Shown here piece after piece: positions 1-7,942 of a stretch of 58,927 nucleotides of DNA. The notes below the pieces were generated by a model. It saw only the letters and a program-made list of their open reading frames with translations, made no database searches and had not been told where the DNA came from. Position 1 is the first letter of the stretch. Each line of letters opens with the position of its first letter. A program made the position numbers and the translations under genes. The DNA is from Candidatus Sabulitectum sp. GTDB lineage: Bacteria > Fermentibacterota > Fermentibacteria > Fermentibacterales > JCC-6. The stretch covers positions 1-58,927 of the forward strand of contig JAIOSV010000017.1 of the NCBI GenBank assembly GCA_021107435.1. The letters are read 5' to 3'.

Positions 1-60
1 CAGCATGGGTTGTATAAAGATCTTTCTCGGAAATAACTCAGTATTTTTGAATTGCTGCCT

Positions 61-453
61 TTATAAAGCTTCAATCGGAAGTCGGATGTATATCTGACTA
101 ACAGCCCGGTCGCCTTCAGCGATACTAAAGCCCTCCATGCAGCTGTGAGTACTGTCTGCAAAAGCAAATACAACAACCCCGGAACCTTCAGTCATAAATG
201 ATAACTGCCGGGAATACATACTTTCAGGGAACACGAAAAAACTAACCATATCCTCTTGCAGATCGCCTTTCAGCACTTCCCCTACTTCAAGGTCATACCG
301 TTCAGATGCCCAGCCGAGAATGGAGATGCATCGGGTAACGCTTTCCAGAGTAAAAGCAAGATCCGAAGCCTCAATCATCATAGAGATAGTATCATCAAGA
401 AATACCTCAGGATCCAGACCCACCGTCTCATCCAGGGGAAGCGGCTGAAACAC
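61..453 (-). CDS. Hypothetical exported or membrane-anchored protein; start codon unclear
   Basis: I recognise no family. The 130-residue frame begins at GTG (453), but in the same frame upstream (454-510) the translation is strongly hydrophobic (ITACAALAISVYVF), as in a signal peptide or membrane anchor, and is preceded by GGAGGAG (508-514). No ATG, GTG or TTG lies between that motif and the in-frame stop at 550-552, so either a rare start (ATT/ATA) is used or a base is missing. The soluble part is acidic and looks like a small beta-rich domain. It lies downstream of another secreted protein gene on the same strand. Coding is likely from the codon pattern; function unknown. Confidence 0.55.
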   Translation of the reverse strand: MFQPLPLDETVGLDPEVFLDDTISMMIEASDLAFTLESVTRCISILGWASERYDLEVGEVLKGDLQEDMVSFFVFPESMYSRQLSFMTEGSGVVVFAFADSTHSCMEGFSIAEGDRAVSQIYIRLPIEAL

Positions 454-725
454 CCCTGAGAAGACATAAACCGAAATTGCCAGTGCAGCGCAAGCAGTTA
501 TAATAACTCCTCCTTCCCGGGAATATCCAATGCACTTAACAGGAATATTTTATTCCTGTACTACCAAAATCTGTTCCGTCAATCCTGAATCCGTTCAGCG
601 CCAATCGCTGGTAATATGCTATCTGTGAAGGAATACTTCAGTCATCGCAGAATCCTCGATGGAGTTCATTGCCAGCCTCTTCACATCCACCGGAGATAAA
701 TCCCGGGCAAGTCTGGCAAATTGGT

Positions 726-1301
726 TCAGTACTCTATGATACCCAGCACATTATTGTTGTCTGAATCAAGTATTGCACTGAGCTGACTGGTGGTATCGGG
801 AGACATGAACTGCAACACAGCAACATTTAGAACCACGGGAAACTCAGGGTAATCGTTACCCTTTACTACCAGAGCGTATTCCTCCCAGTCGCTGTAAGCC
901 GTACCCATTGAATCTCTGGCTGCGTCCAGCCAGGGGGCGGCATCGTCATAGTCAGGCAGTCCGCCGAGGGGTACAGATGTTGAATCCTCCCAGATACAGT
1001 TGGTGGTTCCTATATACTGAACCAACACAATCAGCACATTGGTGGAATCCGAAGATTCAGCGTAATAAAACATCCAGGGGAAACCAATCTCAGGCTTTCC
1101 CTCATCGTTCAAGTCAACGCATGATGCCATGAAAAGCTCTCCATCGGGAAACTCTGTATCACGAACAGCATCTGCAAGGTTACGGCCCCAGCCCAGAGTG
1201 TGCTCATCCGGTATTAATCCTCCGCCAGCGGGATCACTTCCGCATCCAAAGACCATAAGAACGGCTGCAAGTAAAGAAAATAGTGCCCTCGAATATGACA
1301 T
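726..1301 (-). CDS. Hypothetical lipoprotein
   Basis: 191 residues beginning with a lipoprotein signal peptide; the lipobox VFGC puts the acylated cysteine at residue 20, followed by GSDPAGGG, a flexible linker. It is therefore expected to be membrane-attached outside the cytoplasm. The ATG has a good ribosome site (GGGAGG, 1306-1311 region). The mature part is acidic, with Trp/Tyr-rich strands, and matches no family I know. It ends at 726, yet the following 120 bases on the same strand stay coding-like in another frame (see findings), so the true C-terminus may be longer if a frameshift is present. Confidence 0.7.
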   Translation of the reverse strand: MSYSRALFSLLAAVLMVFGCGSDPAGGGLIPDEHTLGWGRNLADAVRDTEFPDGELFMASCVDLNDEGKPEIGFPWMFYYAESSDSTNVLIVLVQYIGTTNCIWEDSTSVPLGGLPDYDDAAPWLDAARDSMGTAYSDWEEYALVVKGNDYPEFPVVLNVAVLQFMSPDTTSQLSAILDSDNNNVLGIIEY

Positions 1302-1518
1302 AACTGTGAACCTCCCAATCGGCTCCAGGAGCAGATAATCTGTGACCTGGAATCAAATTTTGCTTCCAGAATTGAAGATACTCCAGAAAAGCATCATCTG
1401 TCAATGAAACAACAATTGTTCCAGCCAGCTTGTTTCTTCTTAAACATCTGTTGAAAAAATATACTGAGACAATACAGAAAGAGCCCGCGTTTCTGCAGAC
1501 TCTTTCTGATACGATCTA
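1302..1518. other. Intergenic stretch with one hairpin
   Basis: No gene is supported here. The only structure I see is a 9-bp perfect inverted repeat, CAGAAAGAG at 1475-1483 and CTCTTTCTG at 1500-1508, with a 16-base loop. It lies downstream of the minus-strand TPR lipoprotein and its repeats and could act as a weak terminator or 3' stabiliser for that transcript, but no T-run follows it. Confidence 0.4.
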
Positions 1519-1665
1519 ACGCGCGGGACGCGTTACGGTGTTAGCGCAGACTCTGTGCTTGCCGTTGCTGACGCACGGGACGCGTTACGGTGCTAACGTA
1601 GTGACTGTGCTTGCCGTTGCTGACGCACGGGACGCGTTACGGTGCTAACGTAGTGACTGTGCTTT
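1519..1665. repeat. 52-bp tandem repeat overlapping a gene 3' end
   Basis: Nearly three copies of a 52-bp unit; the core GGGACGCGTTACGGTG starts at 1525, 1577 and 1629, an exact 52-base period. Copies two and three are almost identical; copy one differs at several bases. The third copy covers the last codons and stop of the TPR lipoprotein (AQSLR then TAG), so the array looks like duplication of that gene's 3' end. Each unit contains ACGCGTTACGGTGCTAACGT, rich in short self-complementary pieces. Confidence 0.85.
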
Positions 1666-2925
1666 CCGCATAGCTTCCATGGCCTGGTTGTTCCGGCCAA
1701 GGGTACTGTATGTCTGGGCAAGATACTCGTAGTAGTCAGCGTTGTCACCATCGTACTGAATCGCGGTCAACAGTGCCTGAAGAGCATCAGTATCTTCTTC
1801 AAGACGAATGTAGTTTGCGTAAATCATGTACCAGGCATTGGCATATTCATCGTTTGTCAGACCATCCATCAATGTGAGCTGTTCCATCACTTCAATGGAC
1901 TCGTTGTACTGCTCCATTATGAAGTTGGCATGACCGATCATAGCAAGCACCTGATAAGTGTTACCCATCTGGGCTCTGCACAGTTCCAACGCAGTAATGC
2001 CCTCGTCGAATCTTTCCATCTCAATGAAAGTGAATCCTCTTGTAAGAAGAACTTCAGCTTTCATATCAGCAGCGTCCTCCTCGCTGATCCAACCCTCTTC
2101 AACACCAGTGTCAATGGCGACAAGAGCACTATCATAGATAGAAATAGCTTCATCATACTGCTCGGAGAGAATATAGAATTCAGCCAGACCGGTCATAAGA
2201 TCAGCACTGGACGGGTCAACTTCAAGACCTCTTGTGTAAATCACAACAGCCTGTGCCATGTAGTCGGCTGCTTCTGCTTCATCTTCGCTGTTTATGAAAA
2301 AGTTCTTAAAGATTGCACCAGTGTTGTACGTTGAAAGAACAACACTGTTAGTCATATTGTCTAATTCACTGTTGAGCTGCTCAGCCCAGGCAGGATCCTG
2401 ACACTCTGCGATGTTCGCCTGAGTGACATCTATCATAGCTATTGCAATCTCAATAGACTCGCTGAATCTGCTAATTGCTTCATCATAATTATGTTCATTA
2501 AGAGCAATATCACCAAGCATTTGATCAAACTCCGGACGCTCGGGAACGATTGCCGAGCCGGTTTCAAGCATGCTGATGCCATCCTCAATTCTTCCCTCTT
2601 CAATATAGCCGGCAGCAGTATTGTAAAATGCAGGCCAGTAATTTGTCATGCTGCCTGCCATAAGAGAATCAAGTTCGTAAGCCTGTACGAAAGAAACAGC
2701 AGCTTCATCCCATACACGCATCATACTGTAAGCTCTGGCCTTCCAATACCAGACCTCTGCGCTGGATCCCTCACCATTGGCAATTACGCTGTCAGCAAGA
2801 TGAATAGCTTCCTGGTACTCACCGTTCTGTATATGAACCTTAATACCCGTGACAGCGGGAGATGAACAACCGGCAATAAATAGAAGTCCAACAACCACTG
2901 AAGCCCAAAGTTTTGCGAGATTCAA
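1645..2925 (-). CDS. TPR-repeat lipoprotein
   Basis: 426 residues. A signal peptide ends in the lipobox IAGC (Cys20), followed by SSPAV. The rest is helical tetratricopeptide repeats: roughly 34-residue units with the small/aromatic pattern (for example around 33-70, 130-160, 230-280, 320-350 and a clear C-terminal YLAQTYSTLGRNNQAMEAM unit). It is probably a periplasmic or outer-membrane scaffold for protein-protein contacts, as BamD/NlpI-type proteins are; no partner is indicated. The start is TTG with GGAGGA seven bases upstream. The gene lies divergent from the L,D-transpeptidase, and its 3' end is duplicated as a 52-bp tandem repeat. Confidence 0.88.
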   Translation of the reverse strand: MNLAKLWASVVVGLLFIAGCSSPAVTGIKVHIQNGEYQEAIHLADSVIANGEGSSAEVWYWKARAYSMMRVWDEAAVSFVQAYELDSLMAGSMTNYWPAFYNTAAGYIEEGRIEDGISMLETGSAIVPERPEFDQMLGDIALNEHNYDEAISRFSESIEIAIAMIDVTQANIAECQDPAWAEQLNSELDNMTNSVVLSTYNTGAIFKNFFINSEDEAEAADYMAQAVVIYTRGLEVDPSSADLMTGLAEFYILSEQYDEAISIYDSALVAIDTGVEEGWISEEDAADMKAEVLLTRGFTFIEMERFDEGITALELCRAQMGNTYQVLAMIGHANFIMEQYNESIEVMEQLTLMDGLTNDEYANAWYMIYANYIRLEEDTDALQALLTAIQYDGDNADYYEYLAQTYSTLGRNNQAMEAMRKAQSLR

Positions 2926-3099
2926 ATCAATCCTCCATTCGGACAGTATTCAAGTATGAAACAAAAAATGCCACAAGGCACATCATGGGGAAATCTGCTT
3001 CATACCGATGATGAAGTCAACTCATGTTCCCTTGACCGGAGGAATGAATCAGTGCAGAATAAACAGTTGCAAGGAGGTTGTATACTGAACTGCTTTCTA

Positions 3100-3528
3100 A
3101 TGCCGTTTCTACTTTTACGAGGGATTTTCGCTCTTCTTCCATTTCGGGAAGAATGTATTATCAACGAACCAGGCGAGCGACTTGCTCTGATAAGCAAAGA
3201 GCAGCAGGTTATCGTGTTCCTTGATGGTGGACGGGAAGCAAACCTGGCTCTGATTTCCACCGGAAGACCTTCCAGATTTCCCACTCCCAGTGGAGACTTT
3301 GAGGTTCTCTACAAAAGGTGGAGTCCGGTATCCAGCACATACAGAGTAAGTATGCCCTTCTGGCAATGCCTTGAGGAGACTGGAACAATAGGTCTGCATC
3401 AGGCTTCACCCTCTACGGAATACCAACTTGGTGAACCTCTCTCGCACGGATGTATACGCATGGGCTACTTCACGGCCAGATGGGCTTACTACTGGCTCCC
3501 GGTTGGCGCCAGGGTAATTATCAGATAA
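3100..3528 (+). CDS. L,D-transpeptidase (YkuD domain)
   Basis: The C-terminal half carries the YkuD signature: SHGCIRM with the catalytic cysteine and upstream histidine, preceded by the GLHQ segment and a PTPSGDFEV strand. Such enzymes form 3-3 cross-links in peptidoglycan or attach proteins to it, outside the cytoplasmic membrane. The start is uncertain. The frame is open back to 2956, but the first 48 residues do not look conserved. An AGGAGG at 3072-3077 best serves a CTG at 3085; the first ATG after it is 3100, leading into a short hydrophobic segment (FLLLRGIFALLPF) that could be a signal anchor. It ends 7 bases before the convergent manC. Confidence 0.85.
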   Translation: MPFLLLRGIFALLPFREECIINEPGERLALISKEQQVIVFLDGGREANLALISTGRPSRFPTPSGDFEVLYKRWSPVSSTYRVSMPFWQCLEETGTIGLHQASPSTEYQLGEPLSHGCIRMGYFTARWAYYWLPVGARVIIR

Positions 3529-3535
3529 TTTCGGT

Positions 3536-4567
3536 CTAAACAAGATCGGGTCTTGATTGCTCCAGACTGGTAACTATTTCCTTTATTTTCTGTGAATTCG
3601 AATCTGACATGACCAGAATGGCTTTGTCTGTGGAAACCACGCTGACATTATCCAGCCCTATTATGACTGTCAGCCTTCCTGTCTCATCAAATACAAGGGT
3701 GTTTTCTGAGTTGATGACAAGGCTCTCTCCTTTTGAAACACCAGCTCCTCTGGCACCGGGCCAGTCGCCTATATCACTCCACTGGAACAGTGCGGGTACA
3801 ACTACTGCTTTGTCAGTCTTCTCCATTATACCGTAATCAATAGACTGGGATTCAAGGGCTGAGTAATCCTCCATGGATGGAGATGTTGTGTCAGGCAGCT
3901 TCTGTATGTCATTGTAGAGTTCAGGCATGTACTTTTTGAATTCTTCAAGAAAACTGTCAACTCTCCAGATGAACATTCCCGAGTTCCACAGGTAATCTCC
4001 TGATTTCAGGTACTCCACTGCGGTTGCCGAATCGGGTTTCTCCCTGAAGCTTTTAATCTTTTTCCCCGGCTGTATCACCTCACCGGTCTGTATATAACCG
4101 TAGCCTGTTGCTGGATTGTCAGGAGTGATACCAATAGTGCAGAGATAACCCTTTTCCGCAAGTTTTATGGCATTTCTTATTGTTTTCTCAAAGCCGTTCA
4201 AAGGCTCAATCCTGTGATCACTGGCGGCAACAACCATCACGCTTTCTCCAAAACCTCTTCGCTTCAAGGTTTCAGCAGCCCAGCCAATACAGGCGGCAGT
4301 GTTCCTGCCGACAGGTTCAAGAAGAAGATTTCTTTTTGAAAGCAGTGGAAGCTGATTTGAAGCAATAGTTTTGTGATCTGAGCCAGTAATAACCAGTATG
4401 TTCTCCGGACCGGAAATACCAGCAAATCTGCCTGCGGTCTTCTGAAGCATGGTGCCGCCACCCAGAAGATCCATGAACTGTTTCGGACGAAGCTTTGTTG
4501 AAGCTGGCCAGAACCTCGTCCCGCGTCCTCCTGCCATTATCACTGCAAAGATTTTCTTTTGTTTCAT
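3536..4567 (-). CDS. manC: Mannose-1-phosphate guanylyltransferase
   Basis: 343 residues. The nucleotidyltransferase signature is intact near the N-terminus: GGRGTRFWP at 13-21 and KLRPKQF at 25-31, with the later conserved stretches EPVGRNTA, GYGYIQTG, FREKP and WNSGMF. It makes GDP-mannose from GTP and mannose-1-phosphate for surface glycans. It is the short form, without the C-terminal isomerase domain of ManC/AlgA fusions; the isomerase is the separate preceding gene (manA), which overlaps it by 4 bases, so the pair are translationally coupled. Last gene of the long minus-strand run. Confidence 0.95.
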   Translation of the reverse strand: MKQKKIFAVIMAGGRGTRFWPASTKLRPKQFMDLLGGGTMLQKTAGRFAGISGPENILVITGSDHKTIASNQLPLLSKRNLLLEPVGRNTAACIGWAAETLKRRGFGESVMVVAASDHRIEPLNGFEKTIRNAIKLAEKGYLCTIGITPDNPATGYGYIQTGEVIQPGKKIKSFREKPDSATAVEYLKSGDYLWNSGMFIWRVDSFLEEFKKYMPELYNDIQKLPDTTSPSMEDYSALESQSIDYGIMEKTDKAVVVPALFQWSDIGDWPGARGAGVSKGESLVINSENTLVFDETGRLTVIIGLDNVSVVSTDKAILVMSDSNSQKIKEIVTSLEQSRPDLV

Positions 4568-5343
4568 TCCTCTATCCCCACTATCCAGGCTTCCCCGTTA
4601 ATTGAAATGATACCACCTGCGGAATCCGCGAAAAAACACTGCTGCTCCTCTGGCAGAAAAGCAATCTCAAGCGATTTCAGTATGATCTCACCAGGTCCGG
4701 TTTTGCGCATGTAGTACGAACCTGCATCAAGATAGCATCCTGATACTTCAGTAGCTCTTCCCATAGTTTCCCAGTTAATTGCCGAAAGTCCCTGTTCGAC
4801 ATGAAGCTCCCGCAGATTTCCATTAATGTCTTTTCTGGCATAGTCCCAGAGACGGTAAGTAACAGTGCAGTTAAGTTGAACTTCCAGCACTGTGAGCCCG
4901 GCGCCAAGAGCATGAATGGTTCCAGCAGGCAGGTGAACGAACACACCGGGTTCTCCATTTACATACTGCAGGATACTCTCAATTGATCCGTCCTCAAGAG
5001 CATTCTTGAATTGAAGTGGTGTTGTCCCATCGATTGCTCCATGCATAATTCTGCCATGCCCGTTCAGAACAACCCAGGATTCATCTTTCATGGGCTTTGT
5101 TCTGTCTTTGCCGGGATGCACTTGAACTGACAAATCTCTCGCTGCATGAAGGGTTTTGATGATTAGCGGGAATGAATCGGCTGGAAAAAACTCACAGGCT
5201 CCGCAATTGTCTCCCCTGTCATTCTCCAGGATTGTGTCGCTGAAAAACCACCAGATCTCACCGCCCGGTTCTTCGCCGATTTGTTCAGGCGGAAGAGAGC
5301 CCCATATTCTACTGACCGTCTGCGGCAGACACTTGTAGATCAT
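4564..5343 (-). CDS. manA: Mannose-6-phosphate isomerase, class I
   Basis: 259 residues, a cupin-type zinc isomerase interconverting fructose-6-P and mannose-6-P. Zinc-site motifs are visible: QVHPGKD (His76), the following Glu of DESWVVL, and PAGTIHALG (His144); YRLWDYAR at 163-170 is also typical. It is somewhat shorter than Bacillus-type enzymes (about 315). Overlaps of 4 bases on each side tie it to the amidotransferase upstream and to manC downstream, with which it feeds GDP-mannose synthesis (no phosphomannomutase is seen in this window). Confidence 0.93.
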   Translation of the reverse strand: MIYKCLPQTVSRIWGSLPPEQIGEEPGGEIWWFFSDTILENDRGDNCGACEFFPADSFPLIIKTLHAARDLSVQVHPGKDRTKPMKDESWVVLNGHGRIMHGAIDGTTPLQFKNALEDGSIESILQYVNGEPGVFVHLPAGTIHALGAGLTVLEVQLNCTVTYRLWDYARKDINGNLRELHVEQGLSAINWETMGRATEVSGCYLDAGSYYMRKTGPGEIILKSLEIAFLPEEQQCFFADSAGGIISINGEAWIVGIEE

Positions 5344-6044
5344 TTTCCCCCGGCAATTCGAATCATGTATTCAAGGATAGGCACACCTGTGCTGTCTCTT
5401 TCCGGGTGCCACTGAACCCCTATCACCCTTCCATCTTCGCTTTCAATGCCTTCGATGAGTCCGTCACTGCTCTCGGCTGAAATCACAAATCCGGGAGGAA
5501 CCTCTTCAAGAACCTGATGATGAAACGACGAAACAGTGATCTCGTCTCCCAGCAGAGAATGAAGTCTGGTTCCGGGGAAAAGAGTAACTGGATGCAAAAC
5601 CGGCTCTCTGGCGGAGCCGTCATGAAAATCAGCTGTCTCTACTAACGATTCTATATCCTGTATCAGGGCAGTTCCCCTGGCAATACCAATAACCTGTATT
5701 CCAAGACATATCCCCAGTATCGGTATATCAAGTTCCCTTGCCGCATGATAAAGTTTTATGTCCCAGGAAGAGCGGTAGGGGCGCGGATTTCTGCTGCCCT
5801 GATCCTCTCTGCCGAAAAGGCAGGGGGAAGGATCACCTCCACCGGTTAGAACAAGCATGTCAAAGCCATTCAGAATATCCTCAGGCGAGGTGTTTTTTAC
5901 CGGCAGAATTGCGTATGGAAGAAGACCTGCCCTGTCAAACAATGCCGGGTAAGAGTGGTTAAGCCCATACATAAATGGACCATAGGATCCGTGAATATCA
6001 GGGTGGTTGTCATACCAGACCTGTGTAATGGCAATTTTTAACAT
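5340..6044 (-). CDS. Class I glutamine amidotransferase-like hydrolase (peptidase C26 family)
   Basis: 234 residues with the complete class I amidotransferase triad: nucleophile Cys113 in GICLGIQVI and His213/Glu215 in GVQWHPE. The N-terminal ITQVWYDNHPD and the LTGGGDPSP segment are those of the gamma-glutamyl-GABA hydrolase (PuuD)/C26 group, which cleave gamma-glutamyl amides. No polyamine genes are nearby, so the substrate is open. It sits 4 bases after nadA and overlaps manA by 4 bases. Confidence 0.85.
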   Translation of the reverse strand: MLKIAITQVWYDNHPDIHGSYGPFMYGLNHSYPALFDRAGLLPYAILPVKNTSPEDILNGFDMLVLTGGGDPSPCLFGREDQGSRNPRPYRSSWDIKLYHAARELDIPILGICLGIQVIGIARGTALIQDIESLVETADFHDGSAREPVLHPVTLFPGTRLHSLLGDEITVSSFHHQVLEEVPPGFVISAESSDGLIEGIESEDGRVIGVQWHPERDSTGVPILEYMIRIAGGK

Positions 6045-6048
6045 ACTC

Positions 6049-6951
6049 CTAACCTATCTCCGTCATTCTTCGCACTGCCGCTGCGGCTTTGTCTGCAAGC
6101 TCATCGGGAATCTCAATCCCGTTATTCCGTGACTCAAGAGCTTTCAATACAAGTTCAGGAGTTGTAAAACCCATGTCATCACAGACTATCTTTCCTGCTG
6201 CCACAAATACTCTGTCGGGGAAAAGGGTTTCCAGACGATAGATCATACCTTCTTCCGTGCCTATAATGAATCTCTCAGCCCTGGACCCTTCAACATGTCG
6301 GATCATTCCGCCGGTTCCAAGCACCGCGTCTGCTTCCCACAGGAATACAGATGGGGATTCAGGATGAACCAGAACCTCTGCGTCAGGCCACTCCGCCTTC
6401 TTCTCTCGGAGATCGCGAATATCAGCGCCGCTGTGGGCATGGCAGCCACCGGGCCAGATGTGAAGTTTCTTGCCGGTATTCTCTGCAACCCAGGTACCCA
6501 GGTTCCTGTCGGGACCGAAAATAACTTCATCTGACGGCGCTGCCTCAACCACCTCGACAGAGTTGGCACTGGTGCAGCATGCCCATGATTCAGCTTTGAG
6601 GTCAATTGTGGAATTGACATATGTGACAGCTTTCGCGCCGGGATACTTCTTTTTCATCTCCCTGAGATCCGCACCGCTCATACATGCGGCGAGTGAGCAG
6701 TCCGCATCGGGGGCAGCAAGTACAACTGTACTGTCCGGAGAAAGAAGCTTCGCGGTCTCAGCCATGAATTTAACGCCGCAGAAAACCACAAGTTCCGCGG
6801 ATTCCTTTGCCGCAGTTCTTGACAGTTCGAGAGAATCTCCAACAAAATCAGCTGTGTCCTGTATGACGCCCGGCTGATAGCTGTGTGCTAGAATAATAGC
6901 CCCGCGCTCATTCTTGAGTCTCTCTATCTCTTCCTTTATTCTGTTAGGCAT
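6049..6951 (-). CDS. nadA: Quinolinate synthase
   Basis: About 300 residues. It condenses iminoaspartate and dihydroxyacetone phosphate into quinolinate, the start of de novo NAD synthesis, using a 4Fe-4S cluster. The family pattern is clear: ILAHSYQ, FVGDSLELSR, FCGVKFMAET, CCTSANSVEV, WPGGCHAHS and the cysteine in KIVCDDMGFTT; the cysteines needed for the cluster are present. The frame opens at 6975, but I prefer ATG 6951: GAAGGAG lies six bases upstream and the start overlaps the mnmA stop by 8 bases. NadB and NadC partners are not in the window. Confidence 0.96.
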   Translation of the reverse strand: MPNRIKEEIERLKNERGAIILAHSYQPGVIQDTADFVGDSLELSRTAAKESAELVVFCGVKFMAETAKLLSPDSTVVLAAPDADCSLAACMSGADLREMKKKYPGAKAVTYVNSTIDLKAESWACCTSANSVEVVEAAPSDEVIFGPDRNLGTWVAENTGKKLHIWPGGCHAHSGADIRDLREKKAEWPDAEVLVHPESPSVFLWEADAVLGTGGMIRHVEGSRAERFIIGTEEGMIYRLETLFPDRVFVAAGKIVCDDMGFTTPELVLKALESRNNGIEIPDELADKAAAAVRRMTEIG

Positions 6952-7942
6952 TCCTGTCTCCTTCGTATCTGTCAATTATGCCTCCACCCAGTACATTGTC
7001 TGCTTGAAACATAGCACCAACCTGCCCGGGAGCCACAGCTTTCTGAGGGTGGTGAAACCTGACTCTTGCGCTCTGTCCGTCTTCATGCAGAATCACATCC
7101 GCGGGAGTTGCTGCTTTCCGGTAACGGATCTGAATCTTACAGCTGAATCTGCTTCCCCCCGGCTTTCTCAGCCAGTTGATATTATTGAGAATACAGTATT
7201 CGCTGTAAAGGTTCTCCTCATCCCCGATTATCAGCCTGTTATTCTGCGGGTCCAGCTCTATCACGAATTTCCTGGCGCAGTGGGCTCCAAGCCCCTTCCT
7301 CTGCCCCGGCGTATATCCGTCAAGACCGTTGTGGCGGCCTACTGTTTCTCCGTCGGTGTTTACTATGTCACCTGAAATACCAGTTCTGTTCCAGTCGAAA
7401 CAGAGGTCCTGACTTTCTCCGGTAATGAACGAAAGACCGTTTTCCAGTACTTCCTCTCTTACATCAGCTTTCATACTTTCCGCGAGAGGGAAACAGCAAT
7501 GGTCAAGAATCTTTTTGGGCACCAGCGAAAGAAAGTAGGACTGATCCTTTGACGGATCTCGGCCCCTCCGGAGAACACCGCCTGAGTACTTCGCATAGTG
7601 TCCGGTGACCAGAAACTCATTGGCCTGCAGCATTGAGAATGGAACAGCCAGTTTTACTTTCGCGTTGCAGAGAGCACACGGGTTGGGAGTTTTACCCTGC
7701 CTGTAGACCCTCCGGGCAAAATCTTTGATTTCCCTGTTGAACAGATCCTGTGCATCCGCCACTATAAGTTCAATGCCAAGTTTCTCACAGGATTCTCTTG
7801 CCTGCTCAGGAGCTTTTTTACCGGCAGTATCCACATAAACAGCTCGGACACCGGTAAACTGCCTGCCGCAACGAAGAAGGGCGGCTGTGGAATCCACGCC
7901 GCCCGAAAGGCAAACCAGCGACGAGTAGTTCTTCTCAGGCAC
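6944..7942 (-). CDS. mnmA: tRNA-specific 2-thiouridylase
   Basis: About 332 residues. It thiolates U34 of Lys/Glu/Gln tRNAs using ATP and relayed sulfur. Visible motifs: PP-loop CLSGGVDST near the N-terminus, NPCALCNAKVK (catalytic cysteine region), VTGHYAKY, and ESQDLCF with the second catalytic cysteine, followed by the beta-barrel C-terminal domain. The frame opens at TTG 7972, but GTG 7942 gives the usual family N-terminus and overlaps the apgM stop by 8 bases; the exact start is uncertain because no strong ribosome site is visible. Confidence 0.95.
   Translation of the reverse strand: MPEKNYSSLVCLSGGVDSTAALLRCGRQFTGVRAVYVDTAGKKAPEQARESCEKLGIELIVADAQDLFNREIKDFARRVYRQGKTPNPCALCNAKVKLAVPFSMLQANEFLVTGHYAKYSGGVLRRGRDPSKDQSYFLSLVPKKILDHCCFPLAESMKADVREEVLENGLSFITGESQDLCFDWNRTGISGDIVNTDGETVGRHNGLDGYTPGQRKGLGAHCARKFVIELDPQNNRLIIGDEENLYSEYCILNNINWLRKPGGSRFSCKIQIRYRKAATPADVILHEDGQSARVRFHHPQKAVAPGQVGAMFQADNVLGGGIIDRYEGDRNA

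Noticed and set aside
1510..1560. Possible attC-like site at the 52-bp repeats (ATCTAAC ... GTTAGCGC)
   Set aside because: The span is only about 30 bases, too short for attC, the arms do not pair with an extra base, and the period repeats as identical tandem DNA, unlike attC sites.
1519..1665. CRISPR array
   Set aside because: The 52-bp units follow each other without unique spacers, and no cas genes are present.
2955..2985. Sigma-54 promoter on the minus strand before the TPR lipoprotein (GTGGCATTTTTTG)
   Set aside because: GG is present, but no GC stands ten bases later, so the -12 element is missing.
2956..3099. N-terminal 48 residues of the L,D-transpeptidase frame
   Set aside because: No ribosome site before ATG 2956 and no family-like sequence; the best ribosome site is at 3072-3077, so a later start is more likely.
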